From positions 1 through 64,000 of the forward strand of contig NZ_MSIT01000006.1 in NCBI RefSeq assembly GCF_002094885.1: 64,000 nucleotides of DNA. Direction: 5' to 3'. Every line of letters begins with the position of its first letter. The stretch's first letter is position 1. This DNA comes from Salibaculum halophilum. Lineage in GTDB: Bacteria; Pseudomonadota; Alphaproteobacteria; Rhodobacterales; Rhodobacteraceae. Made by a program: the position numbers and the translations under genes. Below the pieces are notes generated by a model, which saw nothing but the letters and a program-made list of their open reading frames with translations, made no database searches and had not been told where the DNA came from. This document shows positions 53,909-63,333 of the stretch, piece by piece.

Positions 53909-55249
53909 TCAGTGCCCCGCGTATATCTGCGCGATCCGATCCACCGCCTGTTCGGGCGGTAGCTCCTCGCTCTCGCCGGTCCGACGGCTGGTCAGTTCGA
54001 CCACCCCGTTCTTGAGCCCGCGCGGCCCTACCGTGATCCGCCAGGGCAGGCCGATCAGGTCCATCGTGGCGAACTTGCCGCCGGCGCGTTCGTCGCGATC
54101 GTCGTAGAGCGGCTCCAGCCCCAGCGCGGCGATCTGGTCGTGCAGGGCCGTGCAGGCGGCGTCGGCCTCCGCGTCGCCCTGCTTGAGGTTGACGATGCCG
54201 ACGTGAAACGGCGTGACCGCTTCGGGCCAGATGATGCCGTTGTCGTCGTGGCTGGCCTCGATGATGGCGCCGAGCAGGCGCGACACGCCGATGCCGTGCG
54301 ACCCCATGTGCACCGGCACCGGCTTGCCGTCGTGGCCCTGCACGGTGGCGCCCATGGGCTCGGAATACTTGGTTCCGAAATAGAAGATCTGGCCCACCTC
54401 GATGCCGCGGGCGACGCGGCGGCGGTCTTCGGGCACGCGCTCGTGGAACAGCACCTCGTCGTGGGTGTCGTCGGTGCGGGCGTAGCGGGCGGTGAACTCG
54501 TCCAGAACGGCTTGGCAGGCGCCCGCGTCGTCGTAGTCGATCTCGCGGTTGCCGAAGCGCAGGTCGGTGATCTCGGCATCGTAGAACACCTCGGACTCGC
54601 CGGTCTCGGCCAGCACCAGGAATTCGTGGGTGTAATCGCCGCCGATCGGCCCGCCCTCGGCCTTCATCGGGATCGCCTGCAGGCCCATCCGCTCGTAGGT
54701 GCGCAGGTAGCTGACCAGGTGGCGGTTGTAGGCGTGTTTCGCGTCGGCCTCGGTCAGATCAAAAGTGTAGCCGTCCTTCATGTAGAACTCGCGCCCGCGC
54801 ATCACGCCGAAGCGGGGGCGGACCTCGTCGCGGAACTTCCACTGGATCTGGTAGAGCGTCAGCGGCAGATCCTTGTAGCTGCTGACATGCGCGCGGAAGA
54901 TGTCTGTGACCATCTCCTCGGCGGTGGGGGTATAAAGCAGGTCGCGCTCGTGCCGGTCCTGCATACGCAGCATCTCGCGGCCGTAGTCATCGTAGCGGCC
55001 GCTTTCGCGCCACAGGTCGGCCGGTTGCAGGATCGGCATCTGGATGGGGATGTGCCCGGCGCGGGCCTGTTCTTCGTGGACAATGTCCTCGATCTTGCGC
55101 AGCACCTTGAAGCCCAGCGGCAGCCAGGAATAGATGCCCGCCGCCTGCTGCCGGATCATGCCCGCGCGCAGCATCAGGCGGTGGCTGACGATCTGGGCCT
55201 CGGACGGGGTCTCTTTCAGGACGGGCAGGAAATAGCGGGTCAGGCGCAT
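53909..55249 (-). CDS. proS: proline-tRNA ligase (short alphaproteobacterial type)
   Basis: A 446-aa class II synthetase. Motif 1 region [20 protein letters not shown], motif 2 [25 protein letters not shown] and motif 3 [14 protein letters not shown] are complete, and the anticodon-binding domain follows from about 345 ([15 protein letters not shown]). The roughly 180-residue editing (INS) domain found in E. coli ProRS between motifs 2 and 3 is absent, as is usual in alphaproteobacteria. Confidence 0.97.
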   Translation of the reverse strand: MRLTRYFLPVLKETPSEAQIVSHRLMLRAGMIRQQAAGIYSWLPLGFKVLRKIEDIVHEEQARAGHIPIQMPILQPADLWRESGRYDDYGREMLRMQDRHERDLLYTPTAEEMVTDIFRAHVSSYKDLPLTLYQIQWKFRDEVRPRFGVMRGREFYMKDGYTFDLTEADAKHAYNRHLVSYLRTYERMGLQAIPMKAEGGPIGGDYTHEFLVLAETGESEVFYDAEITDLRFGNREIDYDDAGACQAVLDEFTARYARTDDTHDEVLFHERVPEDRRRVARGIEVGQIFYFGTKYSEPMGATVQGHDGKPVPVHMGSHGIGVSRLLGAIIEASHDDNGIIWPEAVTPFHVGIVNLKQGDAEADAACTALHDQIAALGLEPLYDDRDERAGGKFATMDLIGLPWRITVGPRGLKNGVVELTSRRTGESEELPPEQAVDRIAQIYAGH

Positions 55250-55378
55250 CGGTCTCTCCGGGTCTTGGTCCCTCGCGCATACGCCAAGCGCCAGACCCGG
55301 ACAAGGGCGGCGGCTTTATCCGGGGCGGGGTTTGGCCCATAGTCGCCGCACAGGGGACACGACCACTCGGGGAGACGG

Positions 55379-56836
55379 ATGCCAGACATGCCGGTGACAC
55401 TGACCCTGCCGCTGACGCAGGCGGGCGCGCAGGTTCTGCTCGCCGCCCTCGGGATCGCGCTGGCGACTGGGCTGGTCTACCTGATGCTGGACGCGCAGGG
55501 CGGCAAACAGCGCAGCGATCCGGCGATGGACTGGCTCAAGGCGCTGGGCGTGGCGCTGGTGCCGGTCTGGCTGATCCTACTGGGCGGCACGCTCTGGCAC
55601 CTCTGGCTGTTGTTCGACGGGCAGGCGTCGGTCCTCGGCGATGCCGGCTTCGGCATGGGCGCGGTGATCGCCGCCTTCCTGGGCGGCCCCTTCGTGATCT
55701 GGGGCACCGTCATCAAGCAGGAAACGGTGAAATACCAGAAAGAGGGCCACATCACCGAGCGCATCTCGAAGGCGGTGGAGCAGCTGGGCGCGGAAAAGAC
55801 CGTCAAGCGCGACGGCGGCGACGTCACCGTCCCCAATATCGAGGTGCGCATCGGCGGGCTGCTGTCGCTCGAACGCATCGCGCAGGACAGCACGCAGAAC
55901 GACAACGGGCGCGACCACGTGCGGGTGATGGAAATCCTCTGCGCCTATGTGCGGGAAAATGCCCCGGCCAGCGAAGCGCGCGACTTTCCCCTGTTGGAGT
56001 GGGAGCCGCTGCCGGAAAACGCCAGCAAGAAAGCGCGTGCGGCGCATGACGAGTGGGGCAAAGAGCGCTTTGAATCATGGCAATACGAGAGCCATGGTGT
56101 GTCAAACGGACCCGGGCCACGTGCCAATGCCCGGGAATGGGCGCGCAGCCTACCCAAGCCTCGTGCCGACATCGCCCTCGCCCTGCAGATCATCGGCCGC
56201 CGCAGCCACGAGCAACTGCAGGTCGAGGCGCAGTGGGGGCCGACGGCAGCGCCCGATGCTGCCTGGGTCTTCGACACACCCTGCCCGTCCCTTCCCGAGC
56301 GTTATGTCGACAACACCCCCATCGACAAATCCGTTAGGGAACAGTTCAAAACCGACTTGGAGAAATGGAAAACTGACCTGCGCGTTTATGAGGGATATCG
56401 CCTCGACCTGCGCCGAACCAACCTGCAAGGCGCTGACTTGCGACACGCGAACCTGTCAGGTGCCCTGCTCTTTCATTCGCGTCTGGATGGCGCAGACTTA
56501 TACGGAGCGAAACTACCGGGAGCATACCTCGGGCAGGTCAGCGGCTTGGGTTCCCGACTCGACTTTGCCCAACTCGATGGCGCAACACTGATAGGTGCAC
56601 AATTGGAGGCGGCCAGTTTACGTTGCGCCAAGATGAAAGGAGCGGACTTGAGCCAAACCTCCATGCCAGCAGCGGATTTACACTCGGCGCAGATGTGCGG
56701 GGCAAACTTTGTGTCGGTCGTGGCGGAATACGCAGATCTTCGGGCAAGTCAGCTGCAAGCCGCGGATGTAATCATGGCTCGGTGTTTTGGCGCGCATACC
56801 GCGGGCTACACCCCGCCGTCACCGCCCGGGGACTGA
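55379..56836 (+). CDS. membrane-anchored pentapeptide-repeat protein
   Basis: A 485-aa protein in three parts: three N-terminal helices (about 17-37, 54-78, 91-109), a cytosolic linker domain with KQETVKYQKEGHITERISKAVEQLG, EVRIGGLLSLERIAQDS and VMEILCAYVRENAP, then pentapeptide repeats (A[DN]LxG-like, about 375-470, for example LQGADLRHANLSGALL). The middle block is shared by a widespread group of pentapeptide membrane proteins of unknown role. From about 56330 onward the codons become less GC-rich. The quadrilateral repeat helix could mimic DNA or bind proteins; no function can be assigned. Confidence 0.85.
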   Translation: MPDMPVTLTLPLTQAGAQVLLAALGIALATGLVYLMLDAQGGKQRSDPAMDWLKALGVALVPVWLILLGGTLWHLWLLFDGQASVLGDAGFGMGAVIAAFLGGPFVIWGTVIKQETVKYQKEGHITERISKAVEQLGAEKTVKRDGGDVTVPNIEVRIGGLLSLERIAQDSTQNDNGRDHVRVMEILCAYVRENAPASEARDFPLLEWEPLPENASKKARAAHDEWGKERFESWQYESHGVSNGPGPRANAREWARSLPKPRADIALALQIIGRRSHEQLQVEAQWGPTAAPDAAWVFDTPCPSLPERYVDNTPIDKSVREQFKTDLEKWKTDLRVYEGYRLDLRRTNLQGADLRHANLSGALLFHSRLDGADLYGAKLPGAYLGQVSGLGSRLDFAQLDGATLIGAQLEAASLRCAKMKGADLSQTSMPAADLHSAQMCGANFVSVVAEYADLRASQLQAADVIMARCFGAHTAGYTPPSPPGD

Positions 56837-56949
56837 CCCGCGCGATCACGCGGTCTGACGGCTGCGCGAGCGGGGTGAGCCGGAACGCCGCACCCCGCGT
56901 ATCCGGGGCGTTGTCACCAAGGCAGCGACCAACCAAAGGGACCGATACC

Positions 56950-57465
56950 ATGACATTTCTCAAGACAACCGCCCTGAGCGCCGTGGCCGCCCTCGGCCTC
57001 GCCGCCACTGCCAGCGCCCAGTCCATCGTCGATATCGCCGCCGGCGACGACCGCTTTTCCACGCTCGTCGCCGCCGTGCAGGCCGCCGACCTGGCCGAGA
57101 CGCTGTCGGGCCCCGGCCCCTTCACCGTCTACGCCCCGACCAACACCGCCTTCGAGGCACTGCCCGAGGGCACCGTCGAGACCCTGCTGGAGCCCGAGAA
57201 CAAGGACCGGCTGACCAACGTCCTGCTCTATCACGTCGACGACCGCGACCTGCGGTCCTCGGGCTTCGCGCCCGGGCCGAACTACTACAAGCCGCTGCTG
57301 ACCTCCGAGCGGCTGTGCATCACGCCCGGCGCCGACGGGGTGACCATCGCCGACGGCACCGGTGAGGCGGCCAACGTCGTCACCGCCGACATCGCCGCCG
57401 ACAACGGCGTGATCCACGTCATCGACAAGGTGCTGCTGCCGGGCGAGCGCCCCGCCTGCCACTGA
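56950..57465 (+). CDS. fasciclin-domain secreted protein
   Basis: A 171-aa protein: signal peptide (MTFLKTTALSAVAALGLAATASAQ) then one FAS1 domain with FSTLVAAVQAADLAETLSGPGPFTVYAPTNTAF (the H1 motif), NVLLYHVDD and the final GVIHVIDKVLLP (H2 motif). FAS1 domains mediate adhesion or surface interactions. AAAGGGA 8 nt upstream fixes the start. It is monocistronic with a strong terminator. Confidence 0.93.
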   Translation: MTFLKTTALSAVAALGLAATASAQSIVDIAAGDDRFSTLVAAVQAADLAETLSGPGPFTVYAPTNTAFEALPEGTVETLLEPENKDRLTNVLLYHVDDRDLRSSGFAPGPNYYKPLLTSERLCITPGADGVTIADGTGEAANVVTADIAADNGVIHVIDKVLLPGERPACH

Positions 57466-57474
57466 CGCCTGATC

Positions 57475-57507
57475 GGCCCCGGCGCGCCGCCCGCGCCGGG
57501 GCCTTTT
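57475..57507 (+). terminator. rho-independent terminator after the fasciclin gene
   Basis: A perfect 12-bp stem (GGCCCCGGCGCG / CGCGCCGGGGCC) with a 5-nt loop is followed by TTTTCCTT, 9 nt after the stop codon. Confidence 0.92.
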
Positions 57508-57574
57508 CCTTGCAACGCCGCGCATGAACCGCCAAGTATCCCGATATCCTTGCGGATCATGAACGGACATTGCA

Positions 57575-58702
57575 ATGGCGCTCGCCCCCCGCGAACAGGT
57601 CAAATACTGGAGCATCGCCGCCGCGGTCTTCATCGCCATCCTGTGGTTTCTCGGCGATGTGCTGCTGCCCTTCGTGCTGGGCGGCGCGGTGGCCTATTGC
57701 CTCGATCCCATCGCCGACCGGCTGCAGCGCGCGGGGCTGAGCAGGATCGCCGCGACCATCCTCATCACGCTTGTCGGCGTACTGATCTTCGTGGTGGGGC
57801 TGCTTCTGATCCTGCCCTCGCTGGTCAACCAGGCCGGCCAGCTGATTCAGCAGATCGGCCAGCTGATCCAGAGCGCGCCGCAGATGTTCGACCGCTTCGA
57901 GGGCTGGCTGACCACGCAGTTCCCTGCCATCGACCTGGATTCCGAGGCCCTGCGCCAGCAGTTGGGCAACCTCGGCGACGCGGTGCAGGCCTCGGGCGGG
58001 GTGGTGCTCAACTCGATCCTGTCCTCGGCGCTCAACCTCATCAACCTGGCGGTGCTGGTGGTCATCGTGCCCGTGGTGACCTTCTACCTGCTGATGGACT
58101 GGGACCACATGGTCGCGCGGATCGACGAGTTGCTGCCGCGCGACCACGCGCCGGTCGTGCGCCGGCTGGCCGGCGAGATCGACAGCACGCTGGCCTCGTT
58201 CATCCGCGGGCAGGGCACGGTCTGCCTGGTGCTGGGCACTTATTACGCCGTGGCGCTGATGCTGGCAGGGTTGAACTACGGGCTGATCATCGGCTTCGTG
58301 GCCGGGCTGATTTCCTTCATCCCCTACGTCGGCGCGCTGGTGGGCGGGGTTCTGGCCATCGGCGTGGCGATGATCCAGTGGTGGTCGGGCACCGAGGTGG
58401 TGGACGGTGAGACCGTCAAGACCGGGATCGACTGGCTGCGCATCGCCATTGTTGCCGCGATCTTCATGTTCGGCCAGTTCTTCGAGGGCAACATCCTGAC
58501 ACCGAACCTGGTGGGCCAGTCGGTGGGGCTGCACCCGGTCTGGCTGATCCTGGCGCTGTCGATCTTCGGCTCGCTCTTCGGCTTCGTCGGCATGCTCGTG
58601 GCCGTGCCGCTGGCGGCCATGCTGGGCGTGGTGGCGCGCTTCCTGATCGCGGAATACAAGGACGGCCGGCTCTACCGGGGGCTGTCGGGCAAGGGCGAGT
58701 GA
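57575..58702 (+). CDS. AI-2E family transporter (PerM-like)
   Basis: A 375-aa polytopic protein of the AI-2E transporter family: N-terminal helix pair and hairpin, a soluble segment about 95-150, then helices with VVPVVTFYLLMDWD, SFIRGQGTVCLVLGTYYAVAL, ISFIPYVGALVGG and NLVGQSVGLHPVWLILAL. Members include autoinducer exporters and Na+/H+ antiporters, so the substrate is open. The stop shares a base with the hdaA start (TGATG). Confidence 0.9.
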   Translation: MALAPREQVKYWSIAAAVFIAILWFLGDVLLPFVLGGAVAYCLDPIADRLQRAGLSRIAATILITLVGVLIFVVGLLLILPSLVNQAGQLIQQIGQLIQSAPQMFDRFEGWLTTQFPAIDLDSEALRQQLGNLGDAVQASGGVVLNSILSSALNLINLAVLVVIVPVVTFYLLMDWDHMVARIDELLPRDHAPVVRRLAGEIDSTLASFIRGQGTVCLVLGTYYAVALMLAGLNYGLIIGFVAGLISFIPYVGALVGGVLAIGVAMIQWWSGTEVVDGETVKTGIDWLRIAIVAAIFMFGQFFEGNILTPNLVGQSVGLHPVWLILALSIFGSLFGFVGMLVAVPLAAMLGVVARFLIAEYKDGRLYRGLSGKGE

Positions 58703-59370
58703 TGGCCGAACAGCTCGCCTTCGACTGGCCCCGCCATGACCGCATGGGCGAAGAGACCTTCTTCGTCTCCGCAGCCAATGCCGAGGCCCATGCGCTGGTC
58801 ATGGCCCCCGCCGCCTGGCCCGAGGCCAAACTGGCCCTGACCGGCCCGCGCGGGGCGGGCAAGACGCACCTCGCGCGGCTCTTTGCCGACCGCACCGGAG
58901 CGCGGGTGCTGAACGCCGCCGGGATCGCCCCGGCCGCCCCCCTGCCCGACGGCCCGCTGGTGATCGAGGATGGCGAGCGCCTGCCAGAAGCGGCCCAGGA
59001 ATGGCTGTTTCACGCCCACAACCACATGCGGACGCGCGCGCTGCCGCTGCTGCTGACGGGGCAGACACCGCCCAACCGATGGCCGCTCGCCCTGCCCGAC
59101 CTGGCCTCGCGCCTGGCGGCCTCAACCTGCGTGGCGATCGCCGACCCTGACGATCGGCTGCTGGACGCGGTGCTGATGAAGCAGTTCCAGGATCGCCAGA
59201 TCGCGCCCACGCCCGAGGCGCTGACCCTGCTGCGCAGGCACATCGACCGGTCCTTCGAGGGCGCCATCGAAGCGGTGGCGGCGCTCGACCGGGCGGCCAT
59301 GGCGGAAGGGCGCGCGGTCAACCGCGCGCTGGTCCGGCGGGTTCTGGACATCGCCCCCCGGCCGGGGTGA
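58702..59370 (+). CDS. hdaA: DnaA regulatory inactivator homologue
   Basis: A 222-aa DnaA-like AAA+ protein without the DNA-binding C-terminal domain. It has the clamp-binding start MAEQLAFDWP (QLxF type), Walker A GPRGAGKTHLARLFA, LVIEDGERLP and RLAASTCVAIADPDDRLLDAVLMKQFQDR. With the sliding clamp it promotes ATP hydrolysis by DnaA and so limits re-initiation. The ATG at 58702 is preferred to the GTG directly before it. It is coupled to the AI-2E gene and followed by ppk. Confidence 0.93.
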   Translation: MAEQLAFDWPRHDRMGEETFFVSAANAEAHALVMAPAAWPEAKLALTGPRGAGKTHLARLFADRTGARVLNAAGIAPAAPLPDGPLVIEDGERLPEAAQEWLFHAHNHMRTRALPLLLTGQTPPNRWPLALPDLASRLAASTCVAIADPDDRLLDAVLMKQFQDRQIAPTPEALTLLRRHIDRSFEGAIEAVAALDRAAMAEGRAVNRALVRRVLDIAPRPG

Positions 59371-59372
59371 GA

Positions 59373-59390
59373 GTGTCACTCTTCTGTAAC
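59373..59390 (+). promoter_or_regulatory. PHO-box-like repeat upstream of ppk
   Basis: GTGTCAC-TCTT-CTGTAAC has the 7+4+7 spacing of a PhoB site; each half matches CTGTCAT at 5 of 7, and terminal C is common in natural sites. A further CCGTCAC at 59397-59403 is off the 11-nt register. The box lies 22 nt before the ppk ATG in an AT-richer patch right after the hdaA stop. ppk is a known Pho-regulon gene in other bacteria. Confidence 0.55.
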
Positions 59391-59412
59391 CCCGACCCGT
59401 CACAAGGCGCGC

Positions 59413-61581
59413 ATGACACAGGCAGATTTCCTTCGCTCCGACTTTCCCGCCCCCGTCACCCCCGAAGGCGCGGTGACCGGCCCCGACCGGTTCTTCAACC
59501 GCGAGCTCAGCTGGCTGGGCTTCAACTGGCGCGTGCTGGAAGAGGCCGAGAACCTGCGCGTGCCGCTGCTGGAACGGCTGCGGTTCCTGTCGATCTCGGC
59601 CACCAACCTTGACGAATTCTACACCGTGCGCGTGGCCGGCCTGCGCGAACTGGTGCGCAACGGCCATCAGACCCCGTCGGTGGACGGGCTGAGCCCGACC
59701 GAACAACTGGCCCTGATCGACATGGACGCCCGCCGCCTTCTGGCCCGTCAGCAGGAGGTGCTCGATGGCCTGCGCGCCGAGATGGAGGCCGAGAAGATCG
59801 CCATCCTGTCGCGCACCGACCTGACCAAGGCCGACCGCACCTACCTGCGCGACGTGTTCCTAAACAAGGTGTTTCCGGTGCTGTCGCCGCTGGCCATCGA
59901 CCCCGCGCATCCCTTCCCCTTTCTGCCCAACGAGGGCTTTGCCCTCGCGCTGGAGCTGGAACGCGACGCCGACAAGCGCCCCTTGCGCGCGCTGTTGCCG
60001 GTGCCGCACCAGATCGACCGGTTCGTGGCCCTGCCGGCCGAGGACGGCCACCGGTTCCTGCCGCTCGAAGAGGTGCTGCTGGAAAACCTGGCCAGCCTGT
60101 TTCCCGGCTACAGCTTCAAGGGGTCCTGCGCGTTCCGTGTTCTGCGCGACAGCGACCTGGAGGTCGAGGACGAAGCCGAGGACCTCGTGCGCGAATTCGA
60201 GGTCGCGCTGAAACGCCGCCGCCGCGGCGAGGTGGTGCGCATGAAGATGTCGGCCGGCGCGCCGGCGACGCTGAAATCGCTCATCATGCGCGAGCTGCAC
60301 GTCACCGAGGGCGAGGTCGTCGAGGTCGACGGCGTCATCGGCATCGGCGACCTGAGCGAACTTGTGCTGGACGACCGCCCCGACCTTCTGTGGAAACCCT
60401 TTTCGCCGCGCGTGCCCGAACGGGTGACGGATTTCGACGGCGACATGTTCGCCGCGATCCGGCAGAAGGATATGCTGCTGCACCACCCCTACGAGACCTT
60501 CGACATGGTGGTGCGCTTTCTGACGCAGGCCGCGCGCGACCCGGACGTCGTCGCGATCAAGCAGACGCTGTACCGCACCTCCAAACGCTCGCCCATCGTC
60601 GAGGCGCTCTGCGAGGCGGCCGAGGACGGCAAGTCGGTCACCGCCCTGGTCGAGCTCAAGGCGCGCTTCGACGAAGCGGCGAACATCCGCCAGTCGCGCC
60701 GGCTGGAACGCGCCGGTGCGCATGTCGTTTACGGCTTTCTCGACCTCAAGACCCACGCCAAGATTTCCACCGTGGTCCGGCGCGAGGGGGACCAGCTGGT
60801 CACCTACACCCATTACGGCACCGGCAATTACCACCCCATCACCGCCAAGATCTACACCGACCTGAGCCTGTTCACCTGCGACGCCGCGCTGGGGCGCGAC
60901 GCGACCAAGGTGTTCAATTACCTGTCGGGCTACGTCCAGCCGGAAAACCTGGAAAACCTCGCCATCTCGCCCACTACGCTCAAGCCGCGCCTGATCGAGA
61001 TGATCCGCGCCGAGGCCGAGCACGCCCGGCAGGGCAAACCGGCTGCGATCTGGGCCAAGATGAACTCGCTCATCGAGGAGGACGTGATCGACGCGCTTTA
61101 CGAGGCCAGCCAGGCCGGCGTGAAGATCAGCCTTGTCGTGCGCGGCATCTGCGGCCTGCGCCCCGGCATCGAGGGGCTGTCGGACAACATCCGCATCAAG
61201 TCCATCGTGGGGCGCTTTCTGGAACATTCGCGCATCGTCTGCTTTGCCAACGGCGCGGGGCTGCCGCACGACCGCGCGCGGGTCTTCATCTCCTCGGCCG
61301 ACTGGATGGGGCGCAACCTCAACCGCCGGGTCGAGACGCTGGTCGAGATCACCAACCCGACCGTCAAATCGCAGATCGTCGGCCAGATCATGGCCGCCAA
61401 CCTGGCCGACATCGCGCAAAGCTGGGTGATGAAGCCCGATGGCCATTTCGTGCGCGCCGAAAAGACCGAGGGCGCCTTTGCCTTTAACTGCCACCGTTTC
61501 TTCATGGAAAACCCCTCGCTTTCGGGGCGCGGCTCGGCCGGGGCTTCGGACGTGCCCAAGCTGACCCACGCCGAGGACTGA
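59413..61581 (+). CDS. ppk: polyphosphate kinase 1
   Basis: A 722-aa enzyme that reversibly polymerises the ATP gamma-phosphate into polyphosphate. The N-domain start FFNRELSWLGFNWRVLEEA, the catalytic-domain segments KQTLYRTSKRSPIVEAL and LDLKTHAKISTVVRREG (autophosphorylated His in THAK), and THYGTGNYHP are diagnostic. Length is normal (about 690-740 aa). It is paired with ppx 78 nt downstream and preceded by a PHO-like box. Confidence 0.98.
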   Translation: MTQADFLRSDFPAPVTPEGAVTGPDRFFNRELSWLGFNWRVLEEAENLRVPLLERLRFLSISATNLDEFYTVRVAGLRELVRNGHQTPSVDGLSPTEQLALIDMDARRLLARQQEVLDGLRAEMEAEKIAILSRTDLTKADRTYLRDVFLNKVFPVLSPLAIDPAHPFPFLPNEGFALALELERDADKRPLRALLPVPHQIDRFVALPAEDGHRFLPLEEVLLENLASLFPGYSFKGSCAFRVLRDSDLEVEDEAEDLVREFEVALKRRRRGEVVRMKMSAGAPATLKSLIMRELHVTEGEVVEVDGVIGIGDLSELVLDDRPDLLWKPFSPRVPERVTDFDGDMFAAIRQKDMLLHHPYETFDMVVRFLTQAARDPDVVAIKQTLYRTSKRSPIVEALCEAAEDGKSVTALVELKARFDEAANIRQSRRLERAGAHVVYGFLDLKTHAKISTVVRREGDQLVTYTHYGTGNYHPITAKIYTDLSLFTCDAALGRDATKVFNYLSGYVQPENLENLAISPTTLKPRLIEMIRAEAEHARQGKPAAIWAKMNSLIEEDVIDALYEASQAGVKISLVVRGICGLRPGIEGLSDNIRIKSIVGRFLEHSRIVCFANGAGLPHDRARVFISSADWMGRNLNRRVETLVEITNPTVKSQIVGQIMAANLADIAQSWVMKPDGHFVRAEKTEGAFAFNCHRFFMENPSLSGRGSAGASDVPKLTHAED

Positions 61582-61659
61582 CCGCCCCGCGGGACGCGCG
61601 ATTGACCCCGCCCCGCGCCGGGGCCATAAACGCGCGGGGACGATCCGGCAGGGGGGCCA

Positions 61660-63234
61660 ATGGACGGCACATCGGACACCGCGCCCGGCGCAGCGGGGGG
61701 CGATCATGGCCCCTTCGGCCGGCCGCTTTTCGACGACCCCAAGGCGCGCGCCCTGTCGCGCGTGGGGGTCATCGACGTTGGCTCGAACTCGGTTCGCTTG
61801 GTGGTCTTCGACGGGGCGGCGCGCAGCCCCGCCTATTTCTATAACGAGAAGATCATGGCCGGGCTCGGCGCCGGCATGTCCCGCACCGGCCACCTGAACC
61901 CCGAGGGGCGCGAACGCGCCAAGGCCGCGATCCGCCGCTTCGTGGCGCTGGCCGACGGGCTGGGCATCTCGCCGCTGACGGCCGTCGCCACCGCTGCAGT
62001 GCGCGACGCCACTGACGGCCCCGCCTTCCAGGCCGAGATCGAGCACGAAACCGGCCTCAAGCTCTGGGTGATCGACGGCCAGGAAGAGGCGCGCCTGTCG
62101 GCGCAGGGCGTGCTGCTGGGCTGGCCCGGCTCCTACGGGCTGGTCTGCGACATCGGCGGGTCCTCCATGGAACTGGCCGATCTGCAGGACGGCCGGGTCG
62201 GCAAGCGCGTGACCTCGCCGCTGGGGCCGCTCAAGCTGCAAGAGGTCAAGGGCGGCAAGAAAGGTCGCAGGGCCTTCATCAAGGACACCGTCAGGGCGCT
62301 GTTCGAGGACATGGGCGAACAGACCGGCCAGCGCCTTTTCCTTGTCGGCGGGTCCTGGCGGGCCATCGCCCGGATCGACATGGAACGCCGCGGCTATCCG
62401 CTGTTCGTGCTGCACGAATACCGCATGACCCCGCGCCGGGTGTCCAAGACCCTGCAATACATAGAGAAAAGCGACCTCGACAAGTTGCGCGCACGCTGCG
62501 GCATCTCCGCCCGCCGGATGGAGCTTGTCCCGTTGGCAGTCCATGTCCTGCGCGAGGTCGTGGCCCGGTTCAGGCCCAAGGACATCGCCCTGTCGGCCTA
62601 CGGCATCCGCGAAGGGATGCTCTACGAGCAGATGCCGCAGGACCTGCGCGAGCGTGACCCGCTGATCGAGGCCTGCCGCTTTGCCGAGGCCAAGGACGCC
62701 CGCCTGCCCGGCTACGGCAAGACGCTTTTCGACTTCGTCATGCCGCTGTTCCCGCGCTGCGGCTGGCAAAGGAAACGCCTCATCAAGGCCGCCACGCTAC
62801 TGCACGATGTCAGCTGGCGCGCGCATCCCGATTACCGCCACGAAGTCGTCTTCGACAATGCCACGCGCGCCAACCTGGGCGGGCTGAAGCATTCCGAGCG
62901 TGTGTTTCTGGGGCTGGCGCTGCTGCACCGCTATTCCAACAAGCGCGAGGGCACGCGGTTCGAACCGCTCTACGATCTGCTGGACGACCGCGACCGGCGC
63001 GATGCCGAGGTGCTGGGCAAGGCCATGCGGCTGGGCGCTATGCTCTGGCTCGAGGATGCCAGCGCGCCGCCGGGCACGCTGCGCCTGTCTCCGCGGGACA
63101 AGACGCTGGAACTGGTGCTGCACGCGCAGGCCGGGCCGCTGTTCGGCGAGGTTGCCGCGGCGCGCCTGAAATCGCTGGCCCAATCGCTGGGCGTGGCCCA
63201 TTCCGTGCGGATCAAGGGCGCGCGGCGCGGCTAG
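61660..63234 (+). CDS. ppx: exopolyphosphatase (Ppx/GppA family)
   Basis: A 524-aa ASKHA-fold phosphatase that removes terminal phosphate from polyphosphate, or hydrolyses pppGpp. N-terminal VGVIDVGSNSVRLVVFDG, then AVATAAVRDATDG, the GQEEARLSAQGV catalytic Glu and VCDIGGSSMELAD. A C-terminal HD-like domain (about 310-480, LLHDVSWRAHPDYRHE) is typical of the alphaproteobacterial form. Likely cotranscribed with ppk, giving a synthesis/degradation pair. Confidence 0.95.
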   Translation: MDGTSDTAPGAAGGDHGPFGRPLFDDPKARALSRVGVIDVGSNSVRLVVFDGAARSPAYFYNEKIMAGLGAGMSRTGHLNPEGRERAKAAIRRFVALADGLGISPLTAVATAAVRDATDGPAFQAEIEHETGLKLWVIDGQEEARLSAQGVLLGWPGSYGLVCDIGGSSMELADLQDGRVGKRVTSPLGPLKLQEVKGGKKGRRAFIKDTVRALFEDMGEQTGQRLFLVGGSWRAIARIDMERRGYPLFVLHEYRMTPRRVSKTLQYIEKSDLDKLRARCGISARRMELVPLAVHVLREVVARFRPKDIALSAYGIREGMLYEQMPQDLRERDPLIEACRFAEAKDARLPGYGKTLFDFVMPLFPRCGWQRKRLIKAATLLHDVSWRAHPDYRHEVVFDNATRANLGGLKHSERVFLGLALLHRYSNKREGTRFEPLYDLLDDRDRRDAEVLGKAMRLGAMLWLEDASAPPGTLRLSPRDKTLELVLHAQAGPLFGEVAAARLKSLAQSLGVAHSVRIKGARRG

Positions 63235-63333
63235 AGTGTGTCGCGTTCATTCGCATTCACCCGCCACACTCTCGCTTTTTGATGACGCATGTCCGAGCAG
63301 GGCAAAACCGGTTCCCACTTTCGCGCGACGCAG
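63233..63333. repeat. two-part intergenic repeat resembling the widespread alphaproteobacterial AAAACCGGTTCCCACTTT element
   Basis: The whole space between the convergent ppx and hypothetical genes is filled by a two-part element. Part one is an inverted repeat AGAGTGTG (63233-63240) / CACACTCT (63265-63272) with a 24-nt loop, followed by CGCTTTTT, able to terminate ppx. Part two (about 63281-63331) contains GCATGTCCGAG and AAAACCGGTTCCCACTTT. From memory this order matches dispersed repeats common in Rhizobiales. Copy number here cannot be tested in one window. Confidence 0.55.

Noticed and set aside
59860-62769. 969-codon open frame on the minus strand opposite ppk and ppx
   Set aside because: It is antisense to two certain genes, spans the gap between them, and its product is low-complexity Arg/Gly/Asp/Gln text typical of a GC-rich shadow frame.
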